Source: Bradyrhizobium sp. NFR13 (GTDB taxonomy: Bacteria; Pseudomonadota; Alphaproteobacteria; Rhizobiales; Xanthobacteraceae). Taken from it: DNA of 64,000 nt. Positions 8,469 through 17,754 of the stretch are shown here, piece after piece. Every line of letters starts with the position of its first letter. Within the stretch, counting starts at the first letter, position 1. The translations under genes and the position numbers were made by a program. The stretch covers positions 124,001 through 188,000 of the forward strand of contig NZ_FOTP01000002.1 of NCBI RefSeq assembly GCF_900114605.1, given 5' to 3'. A model generated the notes under the pieces. The model saw nothing but the letters and a program-made list of their open reading frames with translations. It ran no database searches and had not been told where the DNA came from.

Positions 8469-9242
8469 ATGACTGATGCCGTTCGGCCGCTGATCGCGGG
8501 CAACTGGAAAATGAACGGCCTCAAGGCGTCGATGACCGAGTTCGAGGCGATCCTGCGCGGCGCGCCGGATGTGCTGGACAAGGCAGATCTTTTGGTCTGT
8601 CCGCCGGTCACGCTGCTGGCGAGTTTCGGGTCGAAGGCATCGAGCTTCGGTCAGGAAGGAAGCCATGTGGTCACGGTCGGGGCGCAGGATTGTCACCAGA
8701 AAGTCTCAGGAGCGCATACCGGCGATATCGCGCCAGAGATGCTGGCCGATGCCGGCGCGACTGCTGTTATCGTTGGGCATTCCGAGCGCCGCGCCGATCA
8801 TGGCGAGACCGATGCCGTGGTTCGCGAAAAGGCGCTGGCCGTCTGGCGCGCCGGGCTCACTGCCATCGTCTGCATCGGCGAGACCCAGGCCGAACGTGAT
8901 GCCGGCAAGACCCTCGACGTCTGCGGCACCCAGCTCCAGGGCTCGCTGCCGGACGATGCCACCTCGGGCAACCTGGTCGTGGCCTATGAACCGGTTTGGG
9001 CGATCGGCACCGGATTGACCCCGACAGCCCAGGATGTCGAGCAAGTTCATAAGTTTATCCGTGATCGTTTGACTGAACGCTTTAAGAATGAGGGGGCCTC
9101 GATCCGCATCCTGTATGGCGGTTCGGTCAAGCCATCCAACGCCAAGGAGTTGATGGCGGTTCCTCACGTGAACGGTGCGCTGGTGGGCGGCGCCAGCCTG
9201 AAGGCGGCCGATTTCCTTGCGATCGCGGCGGGCTGTCCCTAA
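8469..9242 (+). CDS. tpiA: Triosephosphate isomerase
   Basis: 257 residues, family length. It interconverts dihydroxyacetone phosphate and glyceraldehyde 3-phosphate in glycolysis and the Calvin cycle. All catalytic residues are visible: N12 and K14 in GNWKMNG, H104 in VGHSERR, E174 in [11 protein letters not shown], and the phosphate-binding GGSVKPSN and GALVGGASL loops. It is cytoplasmic and dimeric in the family. It is followed after 152 bases by secG and pyrG on the same strand, an order conserved in the Hyphomicrobiales. Confidence 0.98.
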   Translation: MTDAVRPLIAGNWKMNGLKASMTEFEAILRGAPDVLDKADLLVCPPVTLLASFGSKASSFGQEGSHVVTVGAQDCHQKVSGAHTGDIAPEMLADAGATAVIVGHSERRADHGETDAVVREKALAVWRAGLTAIVCIGETQAERDAGKTLDVCGTQLQGSLPDDATSGNLVVAYEPVWAIGTGLTPTAQDVEQVHKFIRDRLTERFKNEGASIRILYGGSVKPSNAKELMAVPHVNGALVGGASLKAADFLAIAAGCP

Positions 9243-9394
9243 CTCCCACGGAATGCTGGAATTTGCGGTCTAGACCGGTCGGCGCGGGGGGTGACAATCC
9301 CCCGGTCGATCGTGTAGACACCGCTGGATTCAAACCCCGCAAGACATGACGGCAGCCGGCGATCGGCGCTGCGTGCTTGCGATGGAAGGACACG

Positions 9395-9775
9395 ATGCAA
9401 AGCGTCATTATCGTTATCCACCTCATGATCGTCGCGGCCCTGATCGGGGCGGTGCTGCTGCAGAAGTCCGAAGGCGGCGGCCTGGGCGTCGGTGGCGGCG
9501 GTGGTGGCGGCTTCATGTCCAGCCGTGGCACGGCGAACCTTCTGACCCGCACCACCGGCGTCCTTGCGGTGGGCTTCTTCCTGACCAGCCTGTTCCTGTC
9601 CTGGCTGGCGACCTATGAGCGCAAGCCGACCTCGATCCTGCCGGGCTCGACCGCACCGGTCTCGCAGCCGGGCTCGCCGCTGGCTCCGCCGACCTCCGGC
9701 GGCCTGCTGGATACGCTGAAGAAATCCGACGAACAGCAGGCTCCTGCGGCGCCGGCACCGCCGCGCTCGCAATAA
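9395..9775 (+). CDS. secG: Protein translocase subunit SecG
   Basis: 126 residues. SecG is the auxiliary membrane subunit of the SecYEG channel. Two membrane spans are visible, about residues 3-22 (VIIVIHLMIVAALIGAVLLQ) and 53-72 (TTGVLAVGFFLTSLFLSWLA), linked by the family's QKSEGGGLG loop and a long poly-Gly run. The C-terminus is a Pro/Ala-rich tail of about 50 residues, usual in alphaproteobacteria. The start ATG at 9395 has GGAAGGA eight bases upstream. Confidence 0.95.
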   Translation: MQSVIIVIHLMIVAALIGAVLLQKSEGGGLGVGGGGGGGFMSSRGTANLLTRTTGVLAVGFFLTSLFLSWLATYERKPTSILPGSTAPVSQPGSPLAPPTSGGLLDTLKKSDEQQAPAAPAPPRSQ

Positions 9776-9787
9776 AGCAGAGGCGCC

Positions 9788-9815
9788 ATGCAGGACGGGG
9801 ACTACCGTCCTGCAT
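9788..9815 (+). terminator. Perfect 11-bp hairpin between secG and pyrG
   Basis: ATGCAGGACGG (9788-9798) pairs exactly with CCGTCCTGCAT (9805-9815) around a 6-base loop, 12 bases after the secG stop codon. There is no T-run, so it may protect the 3' end of the tpiA/secG transcript rather than stop RNA polymerase by itself. The pyrG start is 126 bases further on. Confidence 0.45.
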
Positions 9816-9929
9816 CAGCAGATCCCATCAAGGGGCTGCAATCATTTCGTTTTTCAAGTCACCCACAGCCCCACCGAATCTCGGCTGACGGCTGCGATTC
9901 GTTTTGGCGAATCGGCATCGGAGCTTTAA

Positions 9930-11573
<1,644 letters not shown>

Positions 11574-11580
11574 GACTGTC

Positions 11581-11659
11581 GGGCGGATTAGGCAAAGCCG
11601 TAATCCGCTGGCAGCGTGTGGGACGGAAAGACGGCGGATCACGTTTCGCTAATCCGCCC
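11581..11659. repeat. Double-hairpin palindromic repeat
   Basis: The element begins GGGCGGATTAG and ends CTAATCCGCCC, perfect inverted ends. Inside, the left half folds as GCGGATTA / TAATCCGC (8 bp) around GGCAAAGCCG, and the right half as GGCGGAT / ATCCGCC around CACGTTTCGCTA. This two-hairpin design, with GCGGATTA arms, is like dispersed repeats seen in Bradyrhizobium-group intergenic DNA. It begins seven bases after the pyrG stop codon and probably also serves as its 3' end. The remaining bases to 11791 hold no gene that I can support. Confidence 0.7.
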
Positions 11660-11791
11660 ACGAACGAGTTGCCCATGTCGCTGTGCTCATGAGGGCTGCG
11701 CAGACTGCCGATTGATCGGCAGAAACCAATCATGCGAATGATCCCTGAGGCGTCGGTCAGCTGACCGGCCGAACCGACAGAGGGATGATCC

Positions 11792-12832
11792 ATGCGCGCT
11801 TTCTATCACCCGGATCAGGCAATTCATTCGCCGCAACAATTCATGCGCTACGGCCGTTTCGTCCCCATCAAGGACTCGCCCGTTCGTACGGAGCGACTGA
11901 TCGGTGCTTTGGCGCGGCATGGGATCACGCCTGAAAAGCCGGCCGAATACGGCACTGCGCCCGCGCTGACGGTACATACCCCGGCTTACGTGCGCTTTTT
12001 GGAAACCGCGTGGGAGAACTGGGCGCAACTGCCCGACCACGGACCGGAAGTGTGGCCGCAATATTTTCCCTATTGGAGCGGGCGCCCGGAAGAGGCTGAG
12101 CGGCGGGATTGCCCGGCGACCGGATTTATCGCGCAGGTGGGATGGTATCTCGGCGACCTGTCGGTGCCGATGGGCCCCGATAGCTGGCGTTCTATCTTGC
12201 ACTCGTCAGAAACGGCGGTCACCGGCGCCGACGCCATCCTCGGCGGAGACCGCGCCGCCTACGCACTGTGCCGGCCGTCCGGCCATCACGCCCGCGCCGA
12301 TCGCGGCACCGGCTTCTGTTACCTGAACAACAGTGCGATTGCTGCGCAGCGATTGCGCAGCCGCTTCGGCAAGGTGGCGATCATCGACGTGGATGTTCAC
12401 CACGGCGATGGCACGCAGCAAATTTTCTATAATCGTCCAGACGTGCTGACGATCTCGGTCCACGGCGACCCCGCGAATTTCGTGCCATTCTATACGGGCT
12501 ATGCAAGCGAGACCGGACATGGTGCCGGTCAGGGCTTCGATCTCAACCTGCCGCTTCCTCCCGGTGCTGGCGGCGCCGAGATGAATGCAGCGCTCGACAC
12601 AGCGATTGAACGCGTGCGCGCCTTTGGCGCCGATGCCCTTGTGGTGGCGCTCGGCTTCGATGCCCATCGCGACGATCCGATCGGTATCCTGAAGCTTGAC
12701 GCGAAGGACTTCGGAAGCGTCGGGACCAAGATGAAATCACTCGATCTGCCGACGCTCGTTGTGCAGGAAGGCGGCTATGGGATCGATGCGATACAGGACT
12801 GCCTCGATGCGTTCCTGACCGGCTTCAGGTAA
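11792..12832 (+). CDS. Histone deacetylase-like / acetylpolyamine amidohydrolase
   Basis: 346 residues, full length for bacterial class II HDAC-fold enzymes. These zinc hydrolases remove acetyl groups from polyamines or related amides. The active site is intact: the His pair H165-H166 in RPSGHHARAD, the zinc ligands D201 and H203 in DVDVHHGDGTQ, the third Asp in LGFDAHRDDP, and the C-terminal VVQEGGYG motif. The N-terminal RAFYHPDQAIHSPQQFM loop is typical of the acetylpolyamine group (AphA/APAH). It is cytoplasmic. No acetyltransferase or polyamine gene is nearby. Confidence 0.88.
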   Translation: MRAFYHPDQAIHSPQQFMRYGRFVPIKDSPVRTERLIGALARHGITPEKPAEYGTAPALTVHTPAYVRFLETAWENWAQLPDHGPEVWPQYFPYWSGRPEEAERRDCPATGFIAQVGWYLGDLSVPMGPDSWRSILHSSETAVTGADAILGGDRAAYALCRPSGHHARADRGTGFCYLNNSAIAAQRLRSRFGKVAIIDVDVHHGDGTQQIFYNRPDVLTISVHGDPANFVPFYTGYASETGHGAGQGFDLNLPLPPGAGGAEMNAALDTAIERVRAFGADALVVALGFDAHRDDPIGILKLDAKDFGSVGTKMKSLDLPTLVVQEGGYGIDAIQDCLDAFLTGFR

Positions 12833-12854
12833 GCATTGGTCCTGCAAGCGGGTG

Positions 12855-13037
12855 TCACGCAGCCTTGAAGCGGCGCCGATAGCTCGCGGGACTGACACCG
12901 GTCATGCGACGGAAGCTTGATCGGAACGTGACGGTCGACTGAAAGCCGCAAGCGGTCGCGATCTGATCGACATAGGCTGTGCTGTTTTCCAGCAGTTCCT
13001 GAGCTCTGCGAAGCCGCGCCTTCAGAAGCCATTGCAC
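12855..13037 (-). pseudogene. C-terminal fragment of an AraC-family regulator
   Basis: The 60 codons encode only the DNA-binding end of an AraC/GlxA-type activator: QWLLKARLRRAQELLENS, then the second helix-turn-helix AYVDQIATACGFQSTVTFRS and the signature FRRMTGVSPASYRRRF. A full regulator has about 300 residues with a sensor domain in front; nothing like it is present, and a stop codon appears two codons further upstream. A GTG is in frame at 13037 but is probably just the Val of a normal internal VQWLL. This is a remnant. Confidence 0.75.
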
Positions 13038-13198
13038 TGCTCATCGTTGTGGTGCTATCAGGCATACACGGGCTGCAATCGGGGCAACTGCGCAGGGCGG
13101 CCGGCGATGTGGTTGAAACGCGTTGGTCCATTCCGGTGATCATGACGGCGATCGTGATCATCGCGATTCTTGCCGTGGTGAAGCCGTCGTTTCGCTAG
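13031..13198 (+). pseudogene. C-terminal fragment of a membrane protein
   Basis: Reading on the plus strand, IALLIVVVLSGIHGLQSG is followed by a polar stretch and then VIMTAIVIIAILAVVK, ending in PSFR and TAG. These look like the last loop and final membrane span of an integral membrane protein. There is no start codon with a ribosome site. The fragment begins exactly where the AraC fragment on the other strand stops being recognisable, near 13030-13040, pointing to a deletion junction. The family is not recognised. Confidence 0.45.
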
Positions 13199-13210
13199 TT
13201 CGTCCTACGG

Positions 13211-15919
13211 TTAGCTCTCGAAGAACACAAAGGCGGCCCACACCGATGGATCATCCGCGGCTTTGATCTTGCCGTGCATCGCCTCGATGCGGATCTTGCG
13301 CAGGGCGCTCGCGTAGTCGAGTCCGTCATCCGCCATCACCTGATAAAACCGCGCCATGAAGTTTGCCGTGCCTTCGTCTGCGACTTCCCACAGCGTCAGC
13401 AATGAGCGCCGCGCGCCGGCGATGGCGAGGGCGGTAGGGAGGCCCCGGACGCTGCCGATGCGGCTGGGATCGCCGAGCGCGGTCTGGCAGGCCGAGAGCA
13501 CGACGAGATCGGCCGACGACAAATCCCAGTTCATCAGTTCATGCGCATAGAGCACGCCGTCGTTGTCGTCGCGCTGCGGTGGGCGACTGAGATTTGGACG
13601 CGAAGCGACGAGACCGCTGCGCCACATGGCGTCGGTGCGGTCCGAGGCTGTCTTGTAGAAGCCGTGGGTGGCGAGATGGATCAATGACGCGCCCTTGGCG
13701 TCGGCGCGGATGGTCGCTTCGCCGCTGTCGCCGCCGCTCAGCTTGGTCACCGTGAGATTACGCTTGTTCAGGTCGGCTGCGACGGTGTCTATCTCGGTTT
13801 TGGTCGAGGGCAATTGATTGGCCGCGCCGGCATAATCGAGGCCGCCGACCAGCAGCGCCTTGGTGCCACCAGTGAGTTTGGTGTCCTGATCGGTGAAGAA
13901 GATTGCATCGGCGCGGGTCAGGATGCGGGTGTCGTAGATCTCATCGAGATAGCGTCCGGATGCATCTTGCAGCATCGCGAAGGGCAGGCTGTAGAGTTCG
14001 GCATCGGGCACGAGGAACAGCCGCTTCACGTCGGCGAGCTGCGGCTTCAGCGCGCCGATGAGCGTGTCATGCAGGCGGCGGAAGACCTTTGCTCGATCCG
14101 GTGCAGCTGCATCGACTGCCAGGAAACTCTCGAGCAGGCCGAGATCGACCAGCGCCGGCGCAGTATCGTGGCGACGTACGACTGCCTGCAGCCGCATCTC
14201 CGGCTTCGGCGCGGTTGGATTGACGCGGTTGCGACGGCCGCTGACGAAAAAGTCGACCAGCGCGTCGCTGCGTTCGAGCCGGTCCTCGATCGACGGAAGC
14301 TTGAGATCGGTCGGCGCCTTGTCGCCCATCCTGGCGGAGAGCGCCTGACGTGCGTCCTGCAACTGCCTGAGGACGTCGCGCGCATCGTCGTCGATCTTGC
14401 CCGACGACAGCAATTCCTGCTGCTGGCCGGATAGCCGCAACACCGTCTGCGCCAGCGCCTTGGTCGCGTCGTCGGGGAAGCGGTCGGTGGTGAGACGCAG
14501 CAGCGTACGCTCGCCATCTTCCATGGTCTTCCAGCGTGTCACGGCCTCGGCATAGGCCACTGCGGCAGATGGTTCTTGCAGCGCATAACGGCCGAATTCG
14601 TAAAGGATGTCGTCAGCCAGCTTGCGCATGGTCTCTGCGACGTAGCGGTTGCCGGCCGTGCCGACCTCACGCAGCATCCAGCGAAAGGCCTGCTGTTCGA
14701 CATCCTTGAACGTGACGAGCGTATCAGCGTCGCCACGTTTCATTCGCGTCATTGCCACGCCCAGCAGCGCCTCAAAGGTGAGGGGATGAGCGCGCGCAAT
14801 GGTCGCCTGTGAGCGGGAATAAGCGTCGATCCGCAGCGCCAGTGCGCGATTGGTCTCGCTACGTTTCTCATAATGATCGGCAGCGAGTTGCGCTGCCTTG
14901 ATACGCAGCAGATCGGGGGCGCCGTTCCAGTCCTTGACCCCGGCCATGGTCTCGAGGTCGGTTCGGCTCATCAGCCGGTCGGGGTGAAAATAGGCGTTAG
15001 CATAGGCGATCCAGGTCTCGGCCTGTGCGACATGTTCCGAGGTGGGGTCGGCGAGCGCAGCGGCGCAGCGCTTCTGCAACTCGAGCGCTTCCATGGTTTC
15101 GGCCTCGTGGCCCATGGCCAGATGGTTGAGCGCGAGATTACTCGCGCTCACCAGTGCCTGGATGCTGCCATAGCCGTAATGCGCGATGCGCTTGCGCAGC
15201 AGCGGCTCATCGATCTTTGCCGCGACGTCGGGATGTCCGACCATGCGCAGCGCTTCGGCATAGTTGTTCTCGGTGCGCCAGAATAGCGGTTCGCGGTCGC
15301 CAAGCGCCTTCCGCGCGTTGAGATAGGTTTCCTCGGACAAATTGAGACCGGAAGCGACAGCGCCATTGTTGGTCAAGAGCGTTGCGAGGATGTCGCTGCC
15401 GGCGATATCCTGCGATGAATTCACGCCATACTGCGCGCGCATGCGCTTGCGCGCCTCGGTGGCGACAGTGATGCCGAGATCGTATTGATTGTTGCGCTCG
15501 AGGAAGCGCGCATATTCGAACCACAGAGTCGCGGCGTCATTTCCTCCGTCGCGCGCGGCCCGGGTCCTGGCCGCATCGGCAAAGAGCTCGGATGCCGTGG
15601 CGATGTCGCGCCGGCGCTCATACCATTTGACAGCGTTGAGATAGGCCTGGACTGCCAGGCCGAGATAGTTGCTGTCCGCAACCGCGCGTAGCGCACTGTT
15701 CAATCGCTGACGGCCGCCATCGTGATTTCCCGCCTGCAGCGCGCCGAACGCATCGTTGATCTTTGCTACCAGCTCACCTTCGCTCGTTGTGCGGCGATTT
15801 TGTGCTTCGGTGGTCAAGGTGGTGGCCGGCAGGACGACAAGACCGCTGGCAATGGCAACATCAAGCCGGATCGAGAATAGTGCGCCACTGGTCCATTGCG
15901 CTCGGGATGAAGACGACAT
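13211..15919 (-). CDS. CHAT-domain protein with TPR-like repeats (caspase-fold peptidase family)
   Basis: 902 residues. The C-terminal 330 residues form a CHAT domain: SLIHLATHGF carries the catalytic-type H752 and VVLSACQTALGD the C811, with the family's RGLPTALAIAGARRSLLTLW and WAAFVFFES ends. The region from about 45 to 500 is helical and repeat-like, as in TPR-CHAT proteins (for example AQAYLNAVKWYERRRDIATA). The N-terminus has a hydrophobic stretch (IASGLVVLPATTLTTEAQ) that could be an uncleaved or atypical export signal. It starts 11 bases after the PAAR gene, so both form one transcript. CHAT proteins are caspase relatives; some cut protein targets when triggered by partners. Substrate and trigger here are unknown. 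Confidence 0.88.
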   Translation of the reverse strand: MSSSSRAQWTSGALFSIRLDVAIASGLVVLPATTLTTEAQNRRTTSEGELVAKINDAFGALQAGNHDGGRQRLNSALRAVADSNYLGLAVQAYLNAVKWYERRRDIATASELFADAARTRAARDGGNDAATLWFEYARFLERNNQYDLGITVATEARKRMRAQYGVNSSQDIAGSDILATLLTNNGAVASGLNLSEETYLNARKALGDREPLFWRTENNYAEALRMVGHPDVAAKIDEPLLRKRIAHYGYGSIQALVSASNLALNHLAMGHEAETMEALELQKRCAAALADPTSEHVAQAETWIAYANAYFHPDRLMSRTDLETMAGVKDWNGAPDLLRIKAAQLAADHYEKRSETNRALALRIDAYSRSQATIARAHPLTFEALLGVAMTRMKRGDADTLVTFKDVEQQAFRWMLREVGTAGNRYVAETMRKLADDILYEFGRYALQEPSAAVAYAEAVTRWKTMEDGERTLLRLTTDRFPDDATKALAQTVLRLSGQQQELLSSGKIDDDARDVLRQLQDARQALSARMGDKAPTDLKLPSIEDRLERSDALVDFFVSGRRNRVNPTAPKPEMRLQAVVRRHDTAPALVDLGLLESFLAVDAAAPDRAKVFRRLHDTLIGALKPQLADVKRLFLVPDAELYSLPFAMLQDASGRYLDEIYDTRILTRADAIFFTDQDTKLTGGTKALLVGGLDYAGAANQLPSTKTEIDTVAADLNKRNLTVTKLSGGDSGEATIRADAKGASLIHLATHGFYKTASDRTDAMWRSGLVASRPNLSRPPQRDDNDGVLYAHELMNWDLSSADLVVLSACQTALGDPSRIGSVRGLPTALAIAGARRSLLTLWEVADEGTANFMARFYQVMADDGLDYASALRKIRIEAMHGKIKAADDPSVWAAFVFFES

Positions 15920-15930
15920 GCTGGCCGGCG

Positions 15931-16245
15931 TTACCTGCAGCCCGATGTGCTGTCTCCGGCCCGGGCCATCGGCTTGCCGTTGATGAACACGCCGGTGCTG
16001 CCCGAGATGGTCTTACCGCCGCATTCGGTGCTGCCGCCAACGACGGCGGCAGGCTTGCCATTGATATAAACGCCCTTTGCGCCCTCGATGATCTTGCCGT
16101 CGGTGGTGGTGTCGCCGACGCGGGCCGCCGGCTTGCCATCGACCATCACGCCGGTTGCGCCCGACGTGATCTTGCCGGGCTGTTGAGCGGTGGCAGACAC
16201 GGTCAGTGTTATCAGGGCGGCTAGCGACAGAAGAGGCTTTTGCAT
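15931..16245 (-). CDS. Exported PAAR-repeat protein
   Basis: 104 residues. Residues 1-21 (MQKPLLSLAALITLTVSATAQ) form a clean Sec signal peptide. The rest is three tandem PAAR-type units: TGVMVDGKPAARVGD, KGVYINGKPAAVVGGSTECGG and TGVFINGKPMARAGDSTSGC. PAAR proteins usually fold as a small beta cone that tips the VgrG spike of type VI secretion systems and bind a metal through His/Cys. Here an export signal replaces the usual cytoplasmic loading, and no type VI gene is in the window. It is the first gene of a two-gene unit with the CHAT protein. Confidence 0.8.
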   Translation of the reverse strand: MQKPLLSLAALITLTVSATAQQPGKITSGATGVMVDGKPAARVGDTTTDGKIIEGAKGVYINGKPAAVVGGSTECGGKTISGSTGVFINGKPMARAGDSTSGCR

Positions 16246-16376
16246 CGTGGATCCAAGTCGGTTGCGTCACAGGCGGCATGATGTAAGCCTGACGTTGCGC
16301 AGGCAAGGGACGATGCCGCAATAAGCCATGCGCGAGAGCCATTCGAGGCTGACAAAAACGGAAGGAACTAAAGTCG

Positions 16377-16703
16377 ATGATCTATGAATTGCGTGTCTAT
16401 CGCTGTTTGCCGGGACGTTTACCGGCGCTGATCAAGCGATTTGAATCTGTCACATTGAAGCTGTGGGAGAAGCACGGAATCCGGCAATCCGGTTTCTTCA
16501 CCACCGTCATCGGCGAATCCAATCAGGAACTGACCTACATCCTCAAATGGGAATCGCTCGCTGAGCGCGAGAAGGTGTGGACCGCCTTCATGTCCGATCC
16601 CGACTGGATCGCGGCGCGCGCCAAGTCCGAGGAGGATGGCCAGATCGTCGGCAATATCGTCAGCCAACTGCTGGCGCCGACGGCGTTTTCGGCGCTCCAG
16701 TAA
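16377..16703 (+). CDS. NIPSNAP-family protein
   Basis: 108 residues beginning MIYELRVYRCLPGRLPALIKRF, with the ferredoxin-like alpha/beta repeat of the NIPSNAP family (LKLWEKHGIRQSGFFTTVIG, ELTYILKWESLAEREKVW and a Trp/Phe-rich end). Members are small dimeric proteins of unclear role, often near catabolic enzymes. GGAAGGA lies upstream of the ATG. It is divergent from the PAAR gene with 131 bases between, and 165 bases before kdsA. Confidence 0.85.
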   Translation: MIYELRVYRCLPGRLPALIKRFESVTLKLWEKHGIRQSGFFTTVIGESNQELTYILKWESLAEREKVWTAFMSDPDWIAARAKSEEDGQIVGNIVSQLLAPTAFSALQ

Positions 16704-16868
16704 GCGCGGCCCGGCGCAAGTCGATCGGTCCGGTGCGGCACGGCCGCCCTGGTCAGGTTGGAGGTGCCGCCCGCCGCAACCCTGATATTCCGAGTGGCGG
16801 GACGGGCCTGATCCGGCTTGCATCCCGCCCGGTCCTGCGGTCATGGTCACCGGAATAAGGAGATCACT

Positions 16869-17723
16869 TTGACCGCATCGTCCACAGCCGCGCCCGTCGT
16901 CGCACTCGGTACCGTCCGTTTTGGCAATGCTCTGCCGATCTCGGTGATCGCCGGGCCTTGCCAGCTCGAAAGCCGGGCCCATGCGCTCGAAGTGGCCCAT
17001 GCGCTGAAGGAGATCGCGACGCGGCTCAAAATTGGTCTCGTCTTCAAGACCTCGTTCGACAAGGCAAACCGGACCAGCGCCTCCGCCGCGCGTGGCATCG
17101 GCCTCGATGATGCTCTCCCGATCTTTGCCGAGATCCGCGAGACGCTTGGCCTGCCTGTGCTCACCGACGTGCACGAGAACGATCAATGCGCCCGCGCTGC
17201 CGAGGCGGTGGATGTGCTCCAGATCCCGGCCTTCTTGTGCCGGCAGACCGATCTGCTGCTGGCTGCCGCGGCAACGGGGAAGGTCGTCAATGTGAAGAAA
17301 GGGCAGTTCCTGGCGCCCTGGGACATGGCCAATGTGGTCAGCAAGCTGACCGGCAGCGGCAATGACAAGGTGCTGGTCACCGAGCGCGGCGCTTCGTTTG
17401 GCTACAATACGCTGGTCTCCGACATGCGGGCGCTGCCGATCCTGGCGCGTACTACCGGCGCGCCGGTGATTTTCGACGCCACCCATTCGGTGCAGCAACC
17501 GGGCGGCAAAGGCACGTCATCGGGCGGGGAACGCGAATTCGTGCCGGTGCTGGCGCGCGCGGCCGTGGCTGTCGGCGTCGCCGGTGTGTTCATCGAGACC
17601 CATCCTGATCCGGATAACGCGCCGTCCGACGGGCCGAACATGGTTCCGCTCCGTGACTTCGAGGCATTGGTGAAGAACCTGATGGCGTTCGACGCGCTCG
17701 CCAAGCAGACAGCTAAGGCGTGA
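16869..17723 (+). CDS. kdsA: 3-deoxy-8-phosphooctulonate synthase
   Basis: 284 residues from a TTG start at 16869. KdsA condenses phosphoenolpyruvate with arabinose 5-phosphate to give KDO 8-phosphate for lipopolysaccharide. Motifs: [69 protein letters not shown] and [11 protein letters not shown]. The TTG is chosen because AAGGAG sits six bases upstream and the length matches the family; a GTG/ATG further upstream would add an odd non-conserved leader. The order pyrG-kdsA-eno is conserved in this order of bacteria, with accessory genes inserted here. Confidence 0.95.
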   Translation: MTASSTAAPVVALGTVRFGNALPISVIAGPCQLESRAHALEVAHALKEIATRLKIGLVFKTSFDKANRTSASAARGIGLDDALPIFAEIRETLGLPVLTDVHENDQCARAAEAVDVLQIPAFLCRQTDLLLAAAATGKVVNVKKGQFLAPWDMANVVSKLTGSGNDKVLVTERGASFGYNTLVSDMRALPILARTTGAPVIFDATHSVQQPGGKGTSSGGEREFVPVLARAAVAVGVAGVFIETHPDPDNAPSDGPNMVPLRDFEALVKNLMAFDALAKQTAKA

Positions 17724-17754
17724 TCATGCCGCATCGGCTCGCGGCGGCGCGCTG

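Noticed and set aside
13211-16245. Reading the PAAR/CHAT locus as part of a type VI system or an antiphage island
   Set aside because: No VgrG, Hcp, Tss, integrase, transposase or known defence gene is in the window, so neither label is supported; kept only as an open hypothesis.
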